A stretch of DNA of 64,000 nt from Rapana venosa (Eukaryota; Mollusca; Gastropoda; Neogastropoda; Muricidae): positions 30,174,517 through 30,238,516 of the forward strand of contig CM054140.1 of NCBI GenBank assembly GCA_028751875.1. The letters run 5' to 3'. A program made the position numbers and the translations under genes. Below are positions 24,501 to 39,101 of this stretch, piece after piece. Below the pieces are notes generated by a model. The model saw nothing but the letters and a program-made list of their open reading frames with translations, was not told where the DNA came from and ran no database searches. How positions within the stretch are numbered: position 1 is the first letter of the stretch; each line of letters begins with the position of its first letter.

Positions 24501-25764
24501 AACAAATACACAGGATGCAAACAGGCAGAAGAAAAAGGGTGGCGCTGCTCTTGTGGCAACGCTTTGTCCCTGGGGAGAGCAGCCTGAATTTCACGTAGAG
24601 AGCAATCTACAGTGACTGAAAGGGGTATATGTGATATGTAATATAATAATGTAAGAAGGAGGGTAGCAGGATGGTTAAGACGTTTGCCTGCCAGCAAGCA
24701 AACCATGAGGTTCTAGGTTTGATTCTCAGCCTCGCCCTTTCTTTGCAGTTTAACAAAAAAATCAAACTGAATGTCAAAGTTCCTTGGATTAAACTAAACA
24801 GAGGCCCTGTGTGCATGCAGAACATCTTGCGCACATGTTAAAAACCCGTTTTGCCTTTCGGAAGAGTAGGCCATTGTGTGCCAATAGGTTCGGATTACAG
24901 GGAAAAAAACCCAGCATGCACACAGGTGTTGTGTTTAGACACCATTCCCGAAGTCAGAATGTGGCTACCTAATTGGTTTGTGTGTGGGGGGTGGGTGGTG
25001 GGTGGGGGGGATGGTCGCATACGTATAAATCTCACCATTGGTGAACGTTGGAGCTCTAGCTGAGGAATGGGAAAATAAAAAAAAGATAAAATGTATTGCA
25101 TGGTAATTCGTTAAATCACTCAAAACGCATCGCACGTCCTGTTGCCTGCTCCATCTCCCAACACAGGCAGTCTCAAGAACAGCAGAACAACGCACCGACG
25201 GAAATCACCGAGGAAGAGAAGGAGCTGCGGAACCTGCTGGAAAGCGGGGGGAACCAGTGTTGCATCATGCCGCACCTTGCGCGGAGGATCCTGCACAAGA
25301 TCCTGATCAGCGACGGGCAGCTGCTGCGCTCGCTGTATCCCTGCCTGCAGGAGCTGACGGACAACTGGAGTGCCACCGACCTGTTCTTCATCTCCGTCTT
25401 GATGGTGCCCCCCAATCATTTCAGACCTGTATGTTGCCTGGTGATGGGTTCAGTTGGGGGGGTTGGGTTGGGTGGTTCTCTGTGTTTGTGTGGTGTGTGT
25501 GGTGTTTGTGAGTGTGAGTGTGTGTGGTGTGGTGGGTGTGTGTGGTGTGTGGTGGTGTGGTGGGTGTGTGTTGTGTTTGTGTGTGTGTGGTGGGTGTGTG
25601 TTTGTTGTGTGTGTATGTGGTGTGGTGGGAGTGTGTTTGTGAGTGTGTTTGTGTGGTGTGGTGTGTTTGGTGAGTGTGTGTGTTTTGTGTGGGTGTGGTG
25701 TGTGTGTGGTGCTGTGTGTGTTGTTTGGTGTTTATTTGTATTCTGTCTTCAGTGAGTGCTTTCA

Positions 25765-25795
<31 letters not shown>

Positions 25796-26291
25796 ACATG
25801 TGTGTGTGGTGTGGTGTGTGTATGTGTATGTGTATATAAGTTTGTGTTTTGTGGTGTGAGTGAGTGTGTGTGTGTAGTGTGGCGTGGTGCGTGTATGTGT
25901 AAGTGTGTGTGTGTGCACGCGCGTGTGTGTGTATGTGCATGTGGGCATGTACGAGGAGGATTTCATGAAAATTATCATAACAGTAGATACCACGTTTCTA
26001 CTGATGCTGCAAAGCAAAAGTTGTTGCACAATGTAATGACAATGTTGTTCTTTATCACAGAACGCATACAATTACAAAAAAAAAAAAAAAAAGGAAACTG
26101 GAAAAGCAGGATACATTTATGCTCTTTAATTTGTCTTTGCAAGATATAGCGCTATATAAGTTCCATTTATTATTATTATTATTATTATTATCATTATTAT
26201 TATTATATATTTCTGCTGTATCAGATACATGTCTGTCGTATCGGATACATTCTGTCATATCTCTCTCTCTCTCTGTCTCTGTCTCTCTCTG

Positions 26292-26371
<80 letters not shown>

Positions 26372-26993
26372 ATGCATTTGAGGGAACTGATGGCAGATTA
26401 TTGTGATTTTCAGTTAAGCGTGATGGGCGACAGAAAGTTTGAGAATCCCCAGACGGCCTCCTTGTCGCGAATCCTGGCGGACAACGTGAAAATGCGGTTG
26501 CTGGTGATTGGAATGTCGCAAGACGACAAGACCAAACTGATTGAGGTGGGTGATCAGCAGGAATGACGCCAACATGCATTGATAGCACATGCAGACATTA
26601 GACATAACGATAAATACGCGCTCACATAGAAAGGTTACTGAATCTGTGTACACTTGTTAGGTGATAGAGTGTGAACATGTGAACACATAAGTATACACAT
26701 AATGATGGGCATGGATGCACAGTAACACTGTACACGTATGCATGCACATAGGTATGCATGCATGCACGCACATATGCACGCTTACACACATTCTCATTCT
26801 CTCTCTCTCTCTCTCTCGCGCACAACCACATGCACACAGTGACTGGATGATAAAAAGTACATGAGTACTTATTCATTGTTCTCAGAAGAAAAGAATTGAA
26901 GTAAATAAATTTAGGCAAAAATGGTTATATCTGATTATTGGTGAGCTTCGGAGCTCTAGCCAAGGCACGCACGCACGCACGCACGCACACGCA

Positions 26994-27024
<31 letters not shown>

Positions 27025-27306
27025 GCACAACACACCACACACACACGCACGCACACACACACACAGCACGCACACACACGCACGCACACACACACACACG
27101 CACACACACACACACACGCACACACACACACAGAGACACACCACCCCACAATATTGCTGCGCGTGTGTGTGTATTCCTTGGCTAGAGCTCCGAAGCTCGC
27201 CAATAGTTAGGTAGCTATTATAATCCAAAAAGACACACACACACACACACACACACAGCACGCACGCACAGTAACACACACCGCACGCACAGTACACACA
27301 CACACA

Positions 27307-27367
<61 letters not shown>

Positions 27368-29820
27368 TCTCTCTCTTATTGTGGTTTCTTTCTCTCTCTC
27401 TCTGTGTGTATGTGTGTATGTTTTATACGTAAAAGCAATCGTCAAAACAGTCTTTTCGGATTATAATAGCCACCTTTGTGCTTGGAAATCTGAATCATCT
27501 TGTGACAATGCAACTTCTCATCCATTGTGTACATACAGTCCCACAGTGATTCCCAGGTGGGATGTGCGAGGTGGAACACATATTCTGGTAACTTTCAGGG
27601 TAGAAAAACTAGGCAGCATCCAGCAACACCAACAAAAGAAAACTCGTGTTAATAACAATCCATCCCCAAAGTCAAAATGCGGCTACCTTAACGGTGGGCA
27701 ACAACAGTGGCGTACGCAAAATATCACCTTTGGTGAACCTCAGAGCTCTCTAGCCAAGGAACAAAAATGAAATAAAAATAACAATCCGTGTCTTTCGTGG
27801 GTTTTATTATTTAAAAAAAAAAAGTTTATTGGCTAGAGCTCTGAAGTTTACCAATGGTGAGATTCTGCATATGTGGCCGTTTTTACCCACCATTAAAGTA
27901 AGCGCGTTCCAACTTTGGGGATAGATAGAAGCCGTGTCTAATATGGTAAGAATTCTTGCACCCCCCCCGAAAAATTAATGTTTGAAAAGTGTTATTTCTT
28001 ACTTGTTATAGACAGCAGGCTGTGTGGTAGGTGGTGTGACTGTTGTTTGTGTTTGTAACATTCCCCCCCCCCCCCCCCCCCCCCTCCCACACACACACAC
28101 CCCCATTTAGGTAGCCACATTCCAACTTCAGTGATGGTGTCTATCTAAACACGACACCTGTGTGCATGCTGGGGTTTTTTCTCTCTGTCATCCGTTCCTA
28201 CCGGCACACAATGACCTACTCTTCTGAAAGGCAGAACAGGTTTTTAACGTGTGCGCAAGATGTTTTGCATGCACACAGGACCTCTGTTTATAGACTCATC
28301 CAAGGGACTTTGACATTCAGTTTGATTTTTTGGTCATACTTGGAAGAAAGGGCGAGGCTGGGAATCAAACCTAGAACCTCACAGTTTTTTTTACTTGTTG
28401 GGCAGGCGAAGGTCTTAACCATCCTGCCACCAACCTTCCTTCCTTCTTGGTTGTAACATGAAAGAGAGTGTTGTCTCTGTGTGTGCAGGAAGAGGGAGAG
28501 AAGGAAGCCTTAGACACGTTGCGAAGCACCTGGACACAGCTCCAGACACACGTGAACGTGCTGATCGACAGCAACCTGGACAAACTGAACCAGCATAACA
28601 AAGAAGTGCAGGGCGTCCGACAGGTAAGGTTGAGAGAGAATGGGGGGAGGGAGGGAGACAGATAGCTGTAGGCGTGGTTGGTGAGAAAGAGTCGACAGAA
28701 CTGTTTCTGTCAGGGAACTTGATAGGATGAAATTCAAAACTCTTAAAAAATGTATCCTGGGTATTTTCATTTTCTGTATAGACACGGATGTACATGCAGA
28801 GACATTTATAGAGACTCATTCACTTGAGCGTGCTTGTGCATACACACATGCACGCACGCATGCACACACACATGCAGCATGCATGCATGCATGCACACAC
28901 AAGCACGCATGCACAAGCATGCATGCACAAGCATGCATACACATGTATGCATGCACACACTCTCTCTCTCTCCTCTCTTTCTCTCTCTATCTCTTTGTCA
29001 GTTAACCATGTGTAAAAAAAAAATCTTTTAGTTGACAGCAGTTCAGAAATCATGAACCTTGCCAACAAATGAGTTCTTGGAAAACAAAAAGTGTTGCTAT
29101 TATAATGATGGAGTGATTACAGTTGTATGCATGAAAGTTACGGGTGAGAGAAGCAAGATTGCATGATACATTTCATAGCCATGGGTATAGAAAGTAAACA
29201 GGAAAAACTGTCCCCAAATCCCCTTTTTGTTTGCTTTTGCTTTTTGTTGTGTGTGTGTTTGTGTGTGTCAGTTGAGTTAAACTGACTGCTGCTCTAAGTC
29301 ATACTGATCAAACTGCCAAGAGCTAGGATAATGGGTGAAAAACCACATCCTCTCTGTTTCAGATTCTGGAAAAGAAAGAAGGCTTGTTCCGCATGCACAT
29401 GATGGGTAAGCGCGTCAACTATTCCGCTCGCTCAGTCATCTCCCCTGATGTCAGCATCAACACCAACGAGATTGGTTTGCCGGACGTGTTTGCACAAAAG
29501 CTGACCTACCCACAGCCCGTCACCCCCTGGAATGTTCATGAACTGCGCAAGAATGTCATCAACGGACCCGATAATTATCCCGGGTGAGTGGTATACTGGT
29601 TGTTTTGATTTTTTAAAAGTTTGCTTCATAATGTCTTCTTACTGTTTGAAGGTATTGCGATAATCGTTTTATATAGTCATATAATTGATATCTGCATTTG
29701 TATAACTGAAACTTTTTAATTTTATGTATGCAAGCTGTCAGCTTGTGTGAATGCCCCTGAATTTGTGCACCATAAATCTATTGTCCAAGCCTTAGAGGCA
29801 AATTTTTGTGTGGATGGCGA

Positions 29821-29862
<42 letters not shown>

Positions 29863-32800
29863 GTACTTACCATAAAGGCAGCTAAATATATATACAATTT
29901 TTGGAGAGCAAACTGCAAGTAGAAATCTTGTTTCTTTTTCATTCAAACTATTCTCTGATAGCGGGATTTACGTACAAGTTTTGTTCAAACTAAAGCGCTC
30001 TAATTTATTCAAAAGTGTTGTTTGTGAAATAACAGTTTATGCGTAGGTCATCATCATCATCATCAAGTTGTTCTGTTTTGCTTTTTGTGTTTTTAGCGCA
30101 TCTCACGTTGTGTACGAAGATGGGAGTGTGGTCAGACTTAATCCCAAGGACCGTACCCAGAGAGAGGCCCTGGCCAAGACGCTGTTGACCCCCACAGGGG
30201 GCGCTGAGCGCAGCCAACTTCCCAAGAAGGTCAGGATTTTAAAAAACAAAAATTGTGACTTTGTGTAATATGCTGAAATGCTCCACTCCAATCCTGTTGT
30301 GTATAGCCCCACCGACCATAGAGGCCATATCAGGACTGTCACCTCGTCAAAGTTTTAAATCTCGGATTAAAACTGTACAGTTAGTATACATATTAAAACA
30401 GGCTCCAGCAACTGCAGTTTGAAAATATTCACAAACCATTTTTGTGGGTTGAAGCATGCAACAAAGCGTTTTGATGGCAGGTTTTGATTCATAAATTGAT
30501 TCGCTATACAGTTTGAGGTGATTTAACCTTATCCAACACGTTTCTGATTTCGGAGCAGTTAGTCTTTTTGTGCAGGAAGCATGCTGGGTATGTTTGTGTT
30601 ACAGAACACTTTCAATTGTAAGGTCATGAGAAGACGGACCCTGGCAGGCCCTGGGTGTGTGCTTGTGTTTTATCTCCTGTAGTTATTAAAATGTGTCTAT
30701 GATAATGTGAAATCCTTTTAAGTAACGGATGTTCTGAGTATTGGCTTGTAATGAAGGGTGGCAATTTGTGAGTGGCACAGGTGTGCTTGTTTGATCAGAC
30801 TGTGTGACTGAGCAGTGAGCAGTGTTTAATGATGTTATGCGATTTGCATGTTAAGTTCGCACTACTCATTATTATCAGTTATACAGCAGCCTTCATAGTT
30901 TTTGTTGTTGGTTTGTTGTTGTTTTTTCTTTTCTTTTTCTTACAGTTACAGCTGTTTGTGTTATCTTTTGTGTTATCTGTCATGTATGGTATGAAGAAAA
31001 AAACACAAAAAAAACACCACTTGAATGGAACTGTCTGATGTTACCTGGACTGCAGATGTGTCAGAAGTGCCAGTCATGGCCAGAAATTATATTCATTTTG
31101 TGTTTTGCAACAGGTGGAGTGTATAATGAAGTAACTGAATTTTGAACAAAATGACAAAAACATTCCCCCCCACCTTTTTTTTTCTAAAAATTTTTTAATT
31201 ATTTTTTTATATATTTTCTTTTTCAGACATAGGATTATTGTGTAAGTTTATTATAAAAAAAACTTTCTCTCTCTAAAATGTTTTTATATGTTTTGTATCT
31301 TTATAACTGCAATGTTTAAAAAAAAAAAAAGAATAAAAAAAGTTGTTAAAAAAAAAGTTTATTATGAAATGGTTGTTGTGTTCCTGTAGGTGTTGCGACA
31401 TGTGAAAGATGGTGATATATTGCTGCTGAACCGACAGCCTACTCTGCACAGACCCAGTATTCAGGCGCACAAAGTGAGTTGTCTTTGTGATCCAGTTCTT
31501 ATCAAAACTGTCTAGTCATTGTCACATTGTGATCCATTTCCGTCAAGAGATACTCTTCGATAAAAAGCTGTCTCGTCATTGTGATCCATTTCAGTAAAGA
31601 GATAGTTGTTAAAAAAAATTTTTAAATGAATATTTATTTATTTGTCTGCTTAAGTTTTTGGTTTGAACTTATAATCAGCCCATCATATTTGTATGTTTAT
31701 GTTATCATAGTTATGGCAAGACCATGTATTTGAATGATTTTCATTTGTTTTGTGTGTGAATTGTGGGTAGTATGAATTTTAAGTCGGAATGCAGGTTACC
31801 TATGGTCAAAAACGGTCGCATACACAAAAATCTCACCTTTGGTGAATCTCAGAGCTCTAGCTGAGGGAAACCCCTCCCTGACCAAACCCCTCCTCCCCTT
31901 CCAGTATAAGTAATTCCTTTCTATTCATGAGACAAATGTGTGTTGTAAGGAATGAACCATAAAACTGTATCATATTGGGATTGTTTTTTCATTCCTCGGC
32001 TAGAGCTCCGAGGTTCACCACTACTGAGATCTATGCATTTGCGACCGTTTTTTTACCTTCCATCATTTAGGTAGCTGCATTCCGACTTCGGGGATGGTGT
32101 CTAACATGACGCCTGCACGCATGCTGGTTTTTCAAATTTTCTGTCGTCATCGGTTCCTACCGGCACACAGTAGCCCTACTCTTCCGAAAGGTGGAATGGG
32201 ATTTTAACGTGTACGCAAGATGTTCTGCCCGAGTTGGCACACCGGGCCTCGGTTTATAGTCTCATCCGAAAGACTTTGACGTAGAGTTTGATTTTTTTCG
32301 TCAAAGTGGGAAGAAAGGGTGAGGCTGGCAATCGAACCCAGAACCTCACGGTTTACTTGTTGGCATGCAAATGTCTTGACTGTCCTGCCACCCTCCTTCT
32401 TAAGTTTCATATTATTTCCTTATGGGGTCGTTAAAGATGGTTTTTCTTGTTAGTATGTACACTTGATACTTTGAAATCCAGCCTCAAAACATACTTATTT
32501 TCTGTCTAAGATCTACGCCCCCCCACCCCACCTCATAGTCTATCCATACTCTTTAACAGTCAACATGGTTTTCATCACCGGGCGCGCACTTGTGTGTGTG
32601 TGTGAGTGAGAGAGAGAAAGAGAGAGAGAGTAGATTTGATATCTAATTTATGTGCAATTGTATTGCGTGTGAATGATTTGATTGTAAGTGCTTTGATTTG
32701 TTGCTTTACAAGATTCAGCGCTATATAAATTCCATACATTATTATTGTTGTTGTCGTTGTTGTCATCATCATTCATTCATTCATTTATTTATTTTTTTTT

Positions 32801-35082
32801 TTAAATTCTTTTATATCGAGGATAATAGAATAAGCACTCGTGTGCTTTTTTACATCCAGTCCCCGTGTGTATGCAGTTTTGTAAATCATCATCATCGTCA
32901 TTATTATTATTATCATCATTATCATTATTATCATCATTATTATTATCATTATCATTATTATTATTATTAATATTATCATTATTATGTTCAGGCCCGAGTC
33001 CTTCCTGGCTTGAAGACGTTGCGTCTGCACTATTCCAGCTGCAAAGCGTACAACGCCGACTTTGACGGGGACGAGATGAATGCTCATCTCCCTCAGAGTG
33101 AGCTGGGCAGAGCTGAAGGCTATGGCATTGGTAAGGGCACACATTTCTTTCCTCTATGTGTGTGTGTGTGTTGTGTTATATGTGTGTTGTGTGTGTGTGG
33201 TGCGTTTGTGTGGTATGTGGTGTGTTATGTTTGTATTTGTGTGTGTGGTGTGTGTTTTTGTGTGTGTTATGTGTGTGTGTGGTGTTTTTTTTTGTGTGTT
33301 TGTGTGTCTTTTGTGGTGTGTGTGTGTGTGTTGTACTTACAGTCTCACATTGATGATCATTGTTATTGTTGTTTGGTGTTCTCCCCCCCCTTCCCCTTCC
33401 CCAGCTTAACACCCTGGGCTGTCACCCAGAATGTGCACGCTGTCTCACTCATCCTTCCTGACACTGGACGATAAACTTGCCCTTTATGACTCTTTTGAAG
33501 TTACCTCACTACAAAGGCAGTCATACTCCAACTTAAGAGTTTTTTTTCTTCTCTCTTTTAAAGGAGAGTGGAGGTTGGTTGTTACGTTATCTTTTGTTTG
33601 TTACGTTATCTTTAAGAGCTTGGTCATGGCCGAAGACGAAATCTCAACACAACATTTAATAACATAATATTCAACATGTGAACTTGGCTCTTCGCTTACA
33701 TCAGTGATCAACACAAAGGTTTTTTAGCCTGGACCAATGATGATAAGTGAGTTGTTGTTGTTGTGCGTTCCCCAGCTTAACACTCTGAGGGTCACCCAGA
33801 ATGTGCTCTCTGACTCACTCATCATCCCACCTGGGAATCGCTGTGAGATTGACATTGCGCACTGTATGAGAAGTTTGCATGTATGACTTGTTTATAAGTA
33901 CCTCGCCATATAGATGGCCATACTCTGACTTCAGAAGATTTTTCTCCTTTAAAGAAGAGTGTAGGCTGTTGTGCAAAGTTTATGATCTGAAGTCTGTAGC
34001 TAGTACCAATAGACTGCGCTGGTTTGGGCACGTTCAACGGAAAGCAGACCGCCACATCATAAAAAGAGCAATGAACTTCATAGTGGATGGAAAGGGACCA
34101 AAGGGAAGACCTAGCAAGACCTGGGCTGCCTGTATTGCAGATGATCTTAGAGAAAGGGGCATGAATAAAGAGGAAGCTCAAAACAGAGAGAGATGGAGAA
34201 GGCTTATCAATGTCAAACCTCCCCTGGGAGAAACATGACAAAAAAGGAAGAAGAAGAAGTAGGTTGTTGAGTTGAGAGCTTGTCATGCCTGAAGGCAATC
34301 TCAACATAACATTTTACAACATAATGAGGCGGCAGCCCTGATATGGCCTCTGTGGTCAGGGCAGGGCTATAAACAAACAGGATTGGATTGGCTTGGCTCG
34401 GCCTTGGCACTTAGCTGACGTCACTAACCGACACACAGCTTTCGGCCTGGGCCAGTGGTTCCCAAGCAGATGAGAGAGAGTGGTTCCCAAAGCAGGGGAT
34501 GATGAGCGAGTCAGAGTGCCTATTCTGGGTGACCCACCTCCCCTAGACTGTTGAGCTGGGAAACGCCCAACACCAAGTCACTGTGCCAGTGGGTGGGGAA
34601 AGTGAAGAGGTTGTCGATGGCGCTGTTGCAGCCAGCACGGACTTCCAGTACCTGGTGCCCAAGGACGGGGCTCCCTTGGCCGGCCTGATTCAGGACCACC
34701 TGGTGGCCGGGGTCATCCTGACCCAACGAGGACGATGCTACAGAAGGTGAGGAAGCGTTGCTGTGGGGTTGTGTGGGTTTTTGGGGGGTTGTTTGTGTTT
34801 GTGTGTGTGTTTGTGTGTGTGTGTGTGTTGGACAATAATACAAAAAGTGAGGAAACATTGCTGTGGGTGTTTGTTTTTTGGGTTTGTTTGGGTGTGTGTC
34901 AATCAATCAATCAATCAATCACATTTATTCAGCTTTTGCAGGCCATAAGACCCATATGAACACAATTTGTAAACCCTTCTGAGAAACTGGTGTGTGTGTG
35001 TGTGTTGGACAATACTACAAAAGGTGAGGAAACGTTGCTGTGGGTGTGTGTTTTGTTGTTGTTGTTTGGGTTTGTGTGTGTT

Positions 35083-35113
<31 letters not shown>

Positions 35114-36953
35114 TGGACAGTATTACAATAGGTGAGAAAATATTGTTGTGGGGTTTTTGGGGTTGGGATTTGTGTGTATGTGTATTTGTTGAATGTGTGT
35201 GTAGTGAGGATTGGGGGCGGGGGGGGGGGAGGGGGAGGGAGATCATGTAGGGGTGGTTGCATAGTGAATGTTAACCTTTGATGGGAAGGAGAGGAGCTAG
35301 GTTTGTGTGTCTTGTCTGTGTGCAGATTTTTTATTTATTTATTTATTTTTAATTTATTCTTTTATATCGAGGATAATGGAATAAGCTCTAATGTGCTTTT
35401 TTACATCCAGTTCCCGTGTGTATGCGGTTTTGTAAATTCTGTCATTTGTGTGTGCAGATGAGTTTATATGTCTATAGCTGTCAGTATGAACTGTATACTG
35501 GCCTCTGCACTTTTGCTGTTGTTGAAATTGATTTTCATTTTTGTGTGTGTGTGGTTGGTGGGTTGTTTTTTTTGCTGTTGTTGAAATTGATTTTCATTTT
35601 TGTGTGTGTGTGGTTGGTGGTTTTTTTTGGTAGGGGGGGGGGGGGGAGGGGAGAGTGAAGGGGGAGGGGAGGGGGACTGGAGTTTTGGTGGGGGGTCAGA
35701 TATTGTTCACTGGGGCCTGACACCTTTTCATGAAAGTCACACAGGATCTGTTGGTGTGGCTGATGCAGCTGTATTTTATTTATTTATTTATTGTTTTATA
35801 TCGAGGATAATGGAATAAGCACTCATGTGCTTTTTTTACGGCCAGTCCCCTGGTGTATGCGGTTTTGTAAATTTTGTCATCTGTTCCCGCCGGCACACAA
35901 TGCCCTACTCTTTCGAAAAGCGGAACAGGGTATAACGTGTGCGCAAGATGTTCTGCGTGCGTTCGCACAAGGGGCCTCAGTTTATAGTCTCATCCGAAGG
36001 ACTTAGCTGTAGAGTCATCAAGTGATGGATTGGTGTGTTGTGTGCAGAGAGGAGTACCTGCAGTTGGTGCATGTGGCCCTGGGCAATAGGAGGAATCGGA
36101 CCCTGACCCTGCTGCCCGCTATCATAAAGCCTGGTCCATTCTGGACGGGCAAACAGGTATGTGTGTGGGTTTGTGTGTGTGGGTATTTGTGTATGTTTGT
36201 GTGTGTGCGTGTGTGTGTGTTTGGTGTGTGTGTTTGTATGTGTGGGTATTTGTGTGTGTGTTTGGTGTGTGCACGTGTGTGTAATTTGTGTGTGTGTGTT
36301 TGTATGTGTGGGTATTTATGTATGTTTGTGTATCTTTGTGTTTGTGTGTGTGTGTGTTTGTATGTGTGTGTGTTTGTATGTGTGTGTGTATGTTTGTGTG
36401 TGTGTGTAATTTGTGTGTGTGTGTGTTTGTATGTGTATGTTTGTGTGTGTGTGTTTGTGTGTGTGTTTGTATGTGTGGGTATTTGTGGGTATTTGTGTGT
36501 GTGTTTGGTGTAGGCATGTGTGTGTAATTTGTGTGTGTGTATGTTTGTATGTGTGGGTATTTATGTGTGTGTGTGTGTGTGTGTATGTTTGGTGTGTGTG
36601 CGTGTATGTTTGTAATGTGTGTGTGTGTATGTGTGTGTGTTTGCTCGAGAATACTTGTATTAATGTCTGTGTCTGGGCATAAGTGTGGACATATGTGTAA
36701 ACTGAGTGTGCCTGCCTCACTGTTTGTGCCTGTGAATGTGTGTATAAGCACACATATAAGTATGCACTCAAGTGAATGTACAGATTTTGTTTTGTTTTGT
36801 TTTTTGTTTGGGTTTTTTGCACACAAATATGAATACACACACACAAAACGTGTTTGTGTGTATGGTAATGTGACAAGTGTTTTTTGTACATGCTTGTGAT
36901 ATTTACTCTGTTAAAAATTGTTTTAACTGTTTTATATATCTGTCTATTTATAC

Positions 36954-36997
<44 letters not shown>

Positions 36998-38978
36998 ATC
37001 TATATATATATATCTATATATATTATGTTGTTATAATTGTTATTGAAAAACATGGGGGAAGGATAGTGAATAAAAATTACTTCCATTAACATAAGCTCCC
37101 CAGGGAGAGGTGTGTGAATTCTATGCAGATAAAAGTCTACAACTGAAAGTGTAAATGGTGTACAGGACTGTACAGCCACATCACAGCATGGCACAGCACA
37201 GCACGGTATCACAGCATGGCACAGAACAACATAGCATGTCACAACACAGCACAGTTTCACAGCATGGCACAGAACAACATAGCATGTCACAACACAGCAC
37301 AGTTTCACAGCATGGCACAGAACAACATAGCATGTCACAACACAGCACAGTTTCACAGCATGGCACAGAACAACATAGCATGCCACAACACAGCACAGTT
37401 TCACAGCATGGCACAGAACAACATAGCATGTCACAACACAGCACAGTATCACAGCATGGCACAGAACAACATAGCATGTCACAACACAGCACAGTATCAC
37501 AGCATGGCACAGAACAACATAGCATGTCACAACACATCACAGCATGGCACAGAACAACATAGCATGCCACAACACAGCACAGTATCACAGCATGGCACAG
37601 AACAACACAGCATGTCACAAAACAGCACAGTATCACAGCATGGCACAGAACAACACAGCATGTCACAACACATCACAGATTCACAGCATGGCACAGAACA
37701 ACATAGCATGCCACAACACATCACAGCATGGCACAGAACAACATAGCATGTCACAACACATCACAGCATGGCACAGAACAACATAGCATGCCACAACACA
37801 GCACCATATCACAGCATGGCACAGAACAACATAGCATGCCACAACACATCACAGCATGGCACAGAACAACATAGCATACCACAACACAGCACAGTATCAC
37901 AGCATGGCACAGAACAACATTGCATGTCACAACACATCACAGCATGGCACAGAACAACATAGCATGCCACAACACATCACAGCATGGCACAGAACAACAT
38001 AGCATGCCACAACCCAGCACAGTTTCACAGCATGGCACAGAACAACATAGCATGTCACAACACAGCACAGCATGGCACAGAACAACAAAGCATGCCACAA
38101 AACAGCACAGTATCACAGCATGGCACAGAACAACACAGCATGTGACAACACAGCACAGCATGGCACAGAACAACATAGCATGTCACAACACAGCACAGAT
38201 TCACAGCATGTCACAGAACAACATAGCATGTCACAACACATCACAGCATGGCACAGAACAACATAGCATGTCACAACACAGCACAGCATGGCACAGAACA
38301 ACACAGCATGTCACAACACAGCACAGCATGGCACAGAACAACATAGCATGTCACAACACAGCACAGATTCACAGCATGTCACAGAACAACACAGCATGTC
38401 ACAACACAGCACAGCATGGCACAGAACAACATAGCATGTCACAACACAGCACAGCATGGCACAGAACAACATAGCATGTCACAACACAGCACAGATTCAC
38501 AGCATGTCACAGAACAACATAGCATATCACAACACATCACAGCATGGCACAGAACAACATAGCATGCCACAACACAGCACGGTATCACACATGGCACAGA
38601 ACAACATAGCATGTCACAACACAGCATGGTATCACAGCATGGCACAGAACAACACAGCATGTCACAACACACCATAGCACAACACCATACCTCACCAACA
38701 CCACAACACACCACGCTTCTCACATTTCCTCACCACATCATACAAAACCACACCACAACACACCAACACTGGACCACATCTCACCATACCACACAGCATC
38801 AACACTTCACAACCAACAGCACACTACACACACTTCACACCACACCACATCACACCACACCACACCACACCACACCACACCACCATTGACATCAGCCGCA
38901 GACTTCAGTCACAGAGAGAGAGAGAAAAAACCTCTCGTCTGTCCGGCACATGAATGCACACAAAGTGTGATGGATTGG

Positions 38979-39029
<51 letters not shown>

Positions 39030-39035
39030 TGTGTG

Positions 39036-39101
<66 letters not shown>

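Noticed and set aside
34547..34631. Upstream acceptor for exon 13 (tag at 34546), which would add about 28 residues starting [10 protein letters not shown]
   Set aside because: It breaks the frame with exon 12, and the stretch belongs to the inverted end of a repeat.
36122..36891. 240- and 191-codon minus-strand ORFs rich in His/Thr
   Set aside because: Opposite strand of the TG-rich tract in intron 14.
37155..38680. Long ORFs on both strands encoding repeated [15 protein letters not shown] peptides
   Set aside because: They are translations of a 48-bp intronic minisatellite, whose unit length is divisible by three.
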